A DNA stretch of 5,470 nt, taken from positions 1 through 5,470 of the forward strand of contig JAJZIE010000176.1 of the NCBI GenBank assembly GCA_021810725.1. The letters run 5' to 3'. Positions 1 through 5,470 of this stretch are shown one piece after another (position 1 is the stretch's first letter; each line of letters begins with the position of its first letter). The translations under genes and the position numbers were made by a program. This DNA comes from Bacillota bacterium. Its GTDB lineage: Bacteria; Bacillota; Sulfobacillia; JAJZYS01; JAJYTV01. A model generated the notes under the pieces. It searched no databases and was not told the DNA's origin. It worked only from the letters and a program-made list of their open reading frames with translations.

Positions 1-1
1 C

Positions 2-58
2 ACCGGCGTGCAATACGCCGCGCCAGACCTAGAACCGGCGCACACCCGTCGCCACTGA
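2..58 (+). CDS. Possible C-terminal tail of a gene entering from the left (partial)
   Basis: The second forward frame is open from the window edge and ends in TGA at 56-58. It gives 18 residues ending in PAHTRRH, and most codons end in G or C, as in this genome's coding regions. The stop lies 16 bases before the plus-strand terminator at 75-128, which needs a plus-strand transcript to act on, so a gene ending here is reasonable. The third forward frame stops at 30-32 and could equally be the real one. The fragment is too short to recognise a family. This call rests mainly on the terminator and is weak. Confidence 0.3.
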   Translation, partial: TGVQYAAPDLEPAHTRRH

Positions 59-74
59 ACCGAGGACCGGTAGC

Positions 75-128
75 GGGCGAGGCCGTCCCGAGGCAGTCAA
101 GGCTGCCGGGGGCGGCCTCCGCCTTTTT
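75..128 (+). terminator. Intrinsic terminator for the gene to the left
   Basis: A long, nearly continuous hairpin is followed by five T's at 124-128. The inner stem pairs 92-96 with 103-107 around the loop TCAAGG. After a small internal loop, 87-89 pairs with 109-111 and 81-85 with 113-117, with a G-T wobble at 86/112. The stem extends outward through 75-80 with one bulged C at 120. The T run lies only on the plus-strand side, so the hairpin should end transcripts coming from the left, convergent with gyrA. Confidence 0.7.
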
Positions 129-175
129 CGAACGGCGTGGGGACGGGACGCACCCGGCTGCGCGGACAAGATTCA

Positions 176-197
176 GGGCTCCCCTCGCGGGGAGCCC
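176..197 (-). terminator. Hairpin after gyrA, probable terminator or 3' end stabiliser
   Basis: A perfect 9-bp GC-rich stem (GGGCTCCCC at 176-184 with GGGGAGCCC at 189-197, four-base loop) lies 15 bases past the gyrA stop. On the minus strand the next bases are TGAATCTTG, so there is no real T tract. It may be a weak intrinsic terminator, or it may protect the 3' end of the transcript. The position supports a role for gyrA. Confidence 0.55.
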
Positions 198-212
198 CAG
201 GCTCAGATCGCG

Positions 213-2669
<2,457 letters not shown>

Positions 2670-2675
2670 TCAGGT

Positions 2676-2684
2676 CCCTCCACC
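2676..2684 (-). promoter_or_regulatory. Shine-Dalgarno site that fixes the gyrA TTG start
   Basis: On the minus strand the sequence reads GGTGGAGGG, then six bases (ACCTGA), then TTG. This is a strong, well-spaced ribosome binding site. It decides in favour of the TTG at 2669-2667 as the gyrA start. Confidence 0.8.
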
Positions 2685-2726
2685 GTGCATACGCAAAAAA
2701 ATGGGGACACGCCCCAGACCGATCTT

Positions 2727-2756
2727 AGCATATCCTGTGCGTCCACGCAGTGTCCA
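2727..2756 (-). promoter_or_regulatory. Candidate sigma-70-type promoter for gyrA
   Basis: On the minus strand, TGGACA (2756-2751, five of six matches to TTGACA) is followed after 18 bases by TATGCT (2732-2727, four of six matches to TATAAT). The predicted start of transcription near 2720 gives a leader of about 50 bases. gyrA cannot be read from gyrB by simple short read-through, because two opposing genes and a strong hairpin intervene, so a promoter here is expected. Confidence 0.5.
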
Positions 2757-2761
2757 GGCGG

Positions 2762-2791
2762 TTGGACCGCCGCGAGCCCCGGGACTAGAAT
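2762..2791 (+). promoter_or_regulatory. Candidate promoter for the cation diffusion facilitator gene
   Basis: TTGGAC at 2762-2767 is followed after 18 bases by TAGAAT at 2786-2791 (five of six matches to TATAAT). The -35 box is a poor match, so the promoter may need an activator or be weak. Transcription would begin near 2798, about 38 bases before the ATG. I see no clear dyad between the boxes that would mark a MerR-type metal operator. Confidence 0.4.
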
Positions 2792-2823
2792 GTAGGGCAG
2801 TCGGCGCGGGGGGAGGCCCCGGA

Positions 2824-2832
2824 AAGGAGAGG
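2824..2832 (+). promoter_or_regulatory. Shine-Dalgarno site for the metal exporter
   Basis: AAGGAGAGG ends three bases before the ATG at 2836, with its AGGAG core six bases away. This selects 2836 over the in-frame positions upstream (from 2656) and over the ATG at 2842. Confidence 0.8.
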
Positions 2833-2835
2833 TTC

Positions 2836-3756
2836 ATGGGCATGCAGCACGAGCATCCGCAGGGAACGTCCCATGAGCATGCTTCCGGGGAGCGCTTCCT
2901 GCGCGCAGCGTTCACGCTCGCCGTCCTGATCCTGCTGATCGAGGCGGTCGGCGGCTTCATCGCGCACAGTCTCGGTCTCCTGGGCGATGCGGGCCATGTC
3001 CTCACCGACGTCTTGGCGCTCGGCGCTTCGCTGTTCTCGGCACGTCTTGAGAGACGCCCCGCCACAGGGCGATGGAGCTACGGCTTCTCGCGCGCCGGCA
3101 TCCTCGCGGCTCTCTTCAACGCCTCGACCCTGCTGCTCGTCTCGGGCGCCATCGTCGTCGAGGCGATCGGGCGCCTCATGCATCCCGTCGCCGTGCAGGG
3201 GACCATCGTGTGGGTGGTGGCCCTCCTGGGCATGCTCGGCAACCTCTACATCGGCCTCAGGCTGCAGGGCGGGCACCACCACGAGAGCCTCAACGTGCGC
3301 AGCGCCTGGCTGCACGTCATGACGGACGCCGCGGCATCCGCCACAGTGCTCCTGTCCGGCTTGGTCATCGCCCTCACAGGCTGGCGCGTGGCCGACCCGA
3401 TCGCCTCGATCATCGTGTCGCTCCTGATCGTGCGCTTCGCCTGGGGCATCCTCCGCGAGACCGTCGCGATCCTGATGGAGGCGACGCCAGGCGATGTCGA
3501 CCTCGATGCCCTGTGCAAGGCGATCGAAGCGGACACGGCGGTGCGCTCCTGCCATCACATGCACGTCTGGAGCATTGGCAGCGGCGAGCGTGCCCTGTCG
3601 GCGCACCTGGTGCTGGTCGACATGCCTCTGGCGGAGACGGGTACCGTCATCTCCCGCGCCTCGCAACTGCTCCAGGAGCGTTTCGGTATCGCCCACTGCA
3701 CCCTCCAGGTGGAGAGCCAGGGCCGCCCCTGCGGCGATGGCCTCTGCACCTCCTAA
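2836..3756 (+). CDS. Cation diffusion facilitator (CzcD/ZitB-like zinc exporter)
   Basis: This 306-residue inner-membrane protein belongs to the CDF family, whose members export Zn2+ and sometimes Co2+ or Cd2+ in exchange for protons, usually as dimers. Six hydrophobic segments lie at about 21-43, 45-68, 85-112, 122-142, 155-181 and 185-205. The membrane metal site is marked by HVLTD (54-58) in segment 2 and HVMTD (160-164) in segment 5; paired HxxxD motifs are typical of zinc-selecting members. The N-terminus is His-rich (QHEHPQGTSHEH), and HHH at 147-149 lies in the loop before segment 5. The cytoplasmic domain from about 215 keeps CHHMHVW (239-245), SAHLVL and IAHCTLQVE. It ends with two cysteines (299 and 304), as in several CzcD-type proteins. 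The ATG at 2836 is chosen because AAGGAGAGG lies just upstream; the longer upstream reading of the frame has no membrane or family character. Substrate is inferred from motifs only. Confidence 0.93.
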   Translation: MGMQHEHPQGTSHEHASGERFLRAAFTLAVLILLIEAVGGFIAHSLGLLGDAGHVLTDVLALGASLFSARLERRPATGRWSYGFSRAGILAALFNASTLLLVSGAIVVEAIGRLMHPVAVQGTIVWVVALLGMLGNLYIGLRLQGGHHHESLNVRSAWLHVMTDAAASATVLLSGLVIALTGWRVADPIASIIVSLLIVRFAWGILRETVAILMEATPGDVDLDALCKAIEADTAVRSCHHMHVWSIGSGERALSAHLVLVDMPLAETGTVISRASQLLQERFGIAHCTLQVESQGRPCGDGLCTS

Positions 3757-3839
3757 GACGGTAACCGTACCGGAAGACGGAGATCCGATGTGCCGAGTGC
3801 CTGGCTCAGCATCCGCAAGAGGTGAAGGCATCGCAAGCC

Positions 3840-3863
3840 GCCGTCGCGAACTCGGTCGACGGC
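3840..3863 (+). repeat. Inverted repeat (7-bp GC hairpin) in the leader
   Basis: GCCGTCG at 3840-3846 pairs perfectly with CGACGGC at 3857-3863 around a ten-base loop. It ends 27 bases before the ATG and 17 bases before the G-rich ribosome binding site. No T run follows, so it is not a standard terminator. It could affect translation or mRNA stability. If translation began at the GTG at 3822, the hairpin would lie inside the coding region. Confidence 0.4.
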
Positions 3864-3880
3864 AAGTCCACCACGTGTAT

Positions 3881-3887
3881 AGGGGGG
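3881..3887 (+). promoter_or_regulatory. G-rich ribosome binding site for the unknown-function gene
   Basis: AGGGGGG lies three bases before the ATG at 3891, with the AGGGG part five bases away. It is an atypical, all-G version of the Shine-Dalgarno sequence, but it supports this start over the upstream GTG. Confidence 0.5.
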
Positions 3888-3890
3888 CCC

Positions 3891-4943
3891 ATGCAGCACA
3901 CAGAGGCGCCGTTGGCTGAGTTGCGTGAACTATACAAAGCCGCCGAGGAGTTCCGAGACCTGTCGCCGTGGAGTTATATGGCCGACACCGATCTATTTGC
4001 CGTCGTCTGGCCCGAAAACGGCCGGACTGGTTACTGCTCCGTTTTCGGCGCCGGCGGCGAAATTTTTGGACTTGCGGTGTTCTTGGGAACGCGGGGTTTT
4101 CGCAGCTTCCAGCTGCAGGCGTCGAGCCAGGAGCTGGACTTTTCGCAGGTCGACGACACCGATTTGATGGAACGCCTTCCGTATGCGCTGATGGCGACCT
4201 TCGAAGACGAGTCTGACCTTGAGCCTCGGGACAAGGAGCAGATCACACGGCTCGGCCTCGACTACCATGGCACGAAGGCGTGGCCTCTGTTCCGTCTGCA
4301 CGAACCCGGCTATGCGCCCTGGTACGTCGATCCTGAGGACGTCCCATTCCTCGCCTTCGTGCTGCGGGAGGCGCGATCTCTGGCAAGCCGCATCCGAGAA
4401 AACCCGAATCTGCTAGAGCCGAACGACGCGTCGCGGCCAATCTTCACGCGGCGCCAGGTGGACGGCGAAATGGTGGATGCGTGGACCGAAGAACCGTTCG
4501 AGGAGACGAGGCGATACCCGCTGCCGGACCTTGCGGCACTGAAAAACCGTATTCGCTTTCAAAAGCCAAGGCACACGACGGCTACGTGGGAGGTGGACTA
4601 TTTCTACCTGCCGCGAATGCTGGTGCGGGAAGAATCCGGGCGCCCAGCATTTCCACGCGTCGTGATGTGCGTGGACAAGGCGACGGGACGGGTGCTCGAT
4701 ACCCACGCCGCCATCGGGGACGGTTTCTACCGCGAGGCGCCCGTGCGCGTGCTCGAGGCCATGCTGCGTCGTGGCGTACCAAGAAAGATCCTGGTCCAGC
4801 GCCTCGACGTCCTGGCAACGCTCGCACCGGTGGCTGAACTGGCAGGAGCCAAGCTGGGTGCGGTCGAGCAACTCGACCTGCTCGACGGCTTGAAGCGAGA
4901 TCTCGTGGCCGACATCTCCGACCGGTACAGCCCGGAGGGATAG
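3891..4943 (+). CDS. Two-domain protein of unknown function (DUF7309/DUF6930-like)
   Basis: This 350-residue protein has no signal peptide or membrane segment and is probably cytoplasmic. From memory of the family, the N-terminal half (about 1-165) resembles DUF7309: an initial helix (LRELYKAAEEFRDL), then PWSYMADTDLFAV, GYCSVFGAGGEIFGLAVFLG and, later, the FRLHEPGYAPWYVD stretch. The C-terminal part (about 225-345) resembles DUF6930, with WEVDYFYLPRML, PRVVMCVDKATGRVLD and a helical end (VLEAMLRRGVPRKILVQR). No catalytic motif is evident and no function is known to me. The ATG at 3891 is preferred because AGGGGGG lies just upstream and the family-like sequence begins there. An in-frame GTG at 3822 would add 23 unfamiliar residues and has a poor ribosome site. 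Parts of the gene are richer in A/T-ending codons than gyrA (for example around 4058-4080), which may hint at a different history. Confidence 0.8.
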   Translation: MQHTEAPLAELRELYKAAEEFRDLSPWSYMADTDLFAVVWPENGRTGYCSVFGAGGEIFGLAVFLGTRGFRSFQLQASSQELDFSQVDDTDLMERLPYALMATFEDESDLEPRDKEQITRLGLDYHGTKAWPLFRLHEPGYAPWYVDPEDVPFLAFVLREARSLASRIRENPNLLEPNDASRPIFTRRQVDGEMVDAWTEEPFEETRRYPLPDLAALKNRIRFQKPRHTTATWEVDYFYLPRMLVREESGRPAFPRVVMCVDKATGRVLDTHAAIGDGFYREAPVRVLEAMLRRGVPRKILVQRLDVLATLAPVAELAGAKLGAVEQLDLLDGLKRDLVADISDRYSPEG

Positions 4944-4946
4944 CGC

Positions 4947-4983
4947 CGCAGGGGACCACATCCGGACGATGTGGTCCCCTGCG
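4947..4983. terminator. Perfect 15-bp hairpin between convergent genes
   Basis: CGCAGGGGACCACAT (4947-4961) pairs without mismatch with ATGTGGTCCCCTGCG (4969-4983) around a seven-base loop. It begins four bases after the stop of the plus-strand gene and lies 12 bases beyond the gyrB stop on the other strand, so it can serve both transcripts. On the plus side it is followed by a weak T-rich stretch (GTTCTTAG); the minus side has no T tract. It is probably a shared bidirectional terminator. Confidence 0.75.
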
Positions 4984-4995
4984 CGCGTTCTTAGC

Positions 4996-5470
4996 CTAGA
5001 TATCCAGATTGCGCACGAGCGTGGCGTTCTCCTGGATGAACTCCCTTCGGGGTTCAACCTTGTCGCCCATCAGGATCGTGAAGATCTGATCCGCCTCGAT
5101 GGCGTCTTCGCTGCTCACCGACAGGATCGTGCGGGTTTCGGGATTCATGGTCGTCTCCCACAGCTGATCCGCGTTCATCTCTCCGAGGCCCTTGTAACGC
5201 TGCACTTCGATCTTGTCTCGGCCAATCTCGCCGAGATAGCGCTCGAGTTCGTCATCGTTGTAGAGGTACTTCTCCGTCTTGCCCTTCTTGACGAGATAGA
5301 GCGGTGGCTGGGCGATGTACACGTAGCCCTGCTCGATGAGCTGTGGCATGTAGCGGAAGAAGAATGTGAGCAGAAGCGTGCGAATGTGGCTGCCATCGAC
5401 ATCGGCATCGGTGTTGTGGCAGCAGACGCCGCCCATACCCGCAATGAAGTTCTCTTGACCCGCAACGGAG
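4996..5470 (-). CDS. gyrB: DNA gyrase subunit B, C-terminal part, interrupted by an intein (partial)
   Basis: This is the 3' end of the ATPase and TOPRIM subunit of DNA gyrase; the 5' part lies beyond the right edge. The last 138 residues are standard GyrB: TDADVDGSHIRT with the TOPRIM metal-binding aspartates, FRYMPQLIEQGYVYIAQPPL, QRYKGLGEMN, WETTMNPETR, MGDKVEPRREFI and the terminal NLDI. The length from the DxD motif to the end matches the short, Gram-positive-type GyrB and lacks the insertion seen in E. coli. The odd feature is upstream of the Thr at 5412-5410. The expected gyrase sequence (of the kind KLRYHKIIIM) is absent in all three frames, and the open frame instead shows an intein-like end. 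The stop is TAG at 4998-4996. The functional GyrB would therefore require protein splicing. The family assignment of the last 138 residues is certain. Confidence 0.96.
   Translation of the reverse strand, partial: SVAGQENFIAGMGGVCCHNTDADVDGSHIRTLLLTFFFRYMPQLIEQGYVYIAQPPLYLVKKGKTEKYLYNDDELERYLGEIGRDKIEVQRYKGLGEMNADQLWETTMNPETRTILSVSSEDAIEADQIFTILMGDKVEPRREFIQENATLVRNLDI
5413..5469 (-). other. C-terminal end of an intein inside GyrB (partial)
   Basis: The 19 residues in frame before the GyrB Thr read SVAGQENFIAG, then MGGVCCHN. This fits the intein C-terminal splicing region. Block F is represented by the V-x-G-x-x-N-F-I-A-G pattern, comparable to VEGxHNFxANG in known inteins. Block G is represented by a hydrophobic stretch ending in His-Asn, followed by the +1 nucleophile Thr. 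Asn cyclisation would release the intein, and Thr would join the exteins just before the DxD motif. Insertion at a catalytic motif is typical of inteins. The N-terminal splice junction and any homing endonuclease domain lie outside the window, so only the last fragment can be claimed. Confidence 0.85.

Larger units (their letters stand above)
3757..3890 (+). other. Intergenic leader before the unknown-function gene
   Basis: These 134 bases separate the metal exporter from the next plus-strand gene. They contain a short dyad, ACGGTAACCGT (3758-3768), and a 7-bp GC hairpin at 3840-3863. I see no T-tract terminator after the exporter and no convincing promoter, so co-transcription of the two genes is possible. 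A comparison by eye with common riboswitch cores gave no match. Confidence 0.5.

Noticed and set aside
2785..3831. Minus-strand open frame opposite the metal exporter
   Set aside because: The exporter on the plus strand has clear family motifs and a ribosome site; the minus-strand translation is a Gln/Asp/His-rich shadow.
3781..3875. Possible tRNA or riboswitch in the leader (CCACCA-like end, GGCATCGCAAGCC segment)
   Set aside because: No cloverleaf or T-loop sequence could be folded, and the segment does not fit the c-di-GMP, glycine or other riboswitch cores I compared by eye.
3788..3921. Short frame with ATG at 3788 and a fair GACGGAG-type ribosome site, overlapping the start of the unknown-function gene
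   Set aside because: The 43-residue product is Arg/Ala-rich without character. A leader peptide is possible, but nothing else supports it.
4413..5057. Minus-strand open frame crossing the hairpin and the end of gyrB
   Set aside because: It overlaps gyrB out of frame and the antisense of a better-supported gene, with no recognisable domain.
5410..5470. Frameshift or assembly error in gyrB as the reason for the abnormal sequence before TDADVDG
   Set aside because: None of the three frames restores the usual gyrase residues, whereas the in-frame reading gives a good intein end with His-Asn/Thr.

Overview
The window is GC-rich bacterial DNA carrying the subunit genes of DNA gyrase. gyrA is complete on the minus strand, and the 3' end of gyrB lies on the same strand at the right edge. 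The gyrase proteins look most like those of a high-GC Gram-positive (Bacillota-like) lineage. GyrA has a short acidic tail, and the visible GyrB C-terminal region lacks the long insertion of E. coli GyrB. This placement rests on memory of the families and is not secure to phylum.

Layout from left to right. Bases 1-212 hold the possible tail of a plus-strand gene, a good plus-strand terminator, and a hairpin just past the gyrA stop. Bases 213-2669 are gyrA (minus), with a TTG start and a strong Shine-Dalgarno sequence. Bases 2670-2835 are a divergent promoter region. Bases 2836-3756 encode a zinc-type cation diffusion facilitator (plus). Bases 3757-3890 are a leader containing a 7-bp GC hairpin. 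Bases 3891-4943 encode a two-domain protein of unknown function resembling the DUF7309/DUF6930 family (plus). A perfect 15-bp hairpin then separates it from the convergent end of gyrB (4996-5470, minus, cut by the window edge).

The most striking feature is at the right edge. The conserved GyrB TOPRIM sequence TDADVDGSHIRT is not preceded by the normal gyrase sequence. It is preceded by residues that look like the C-terminal end of an intein, with block F/G features and a terminal His-Asn followed by Thr. gyrB therefore appears to be interrupted by an in-frame protein-splicing element placed directly before the metal-binding DxD motif of the active site. Only its last 19 residues are visible.

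A second point of interest is genomic. gyrB and gyrA, often a tight operon, are separated here by about 2.3 kb holding two genes on the opposite strand. gyrA therefore needs its own promoter, and a candidate sits back to back with that of the metal transporter. GyrA also has Met at the position equivalent to E. coli Ser83, which suggests altered quinolone sensitivity.
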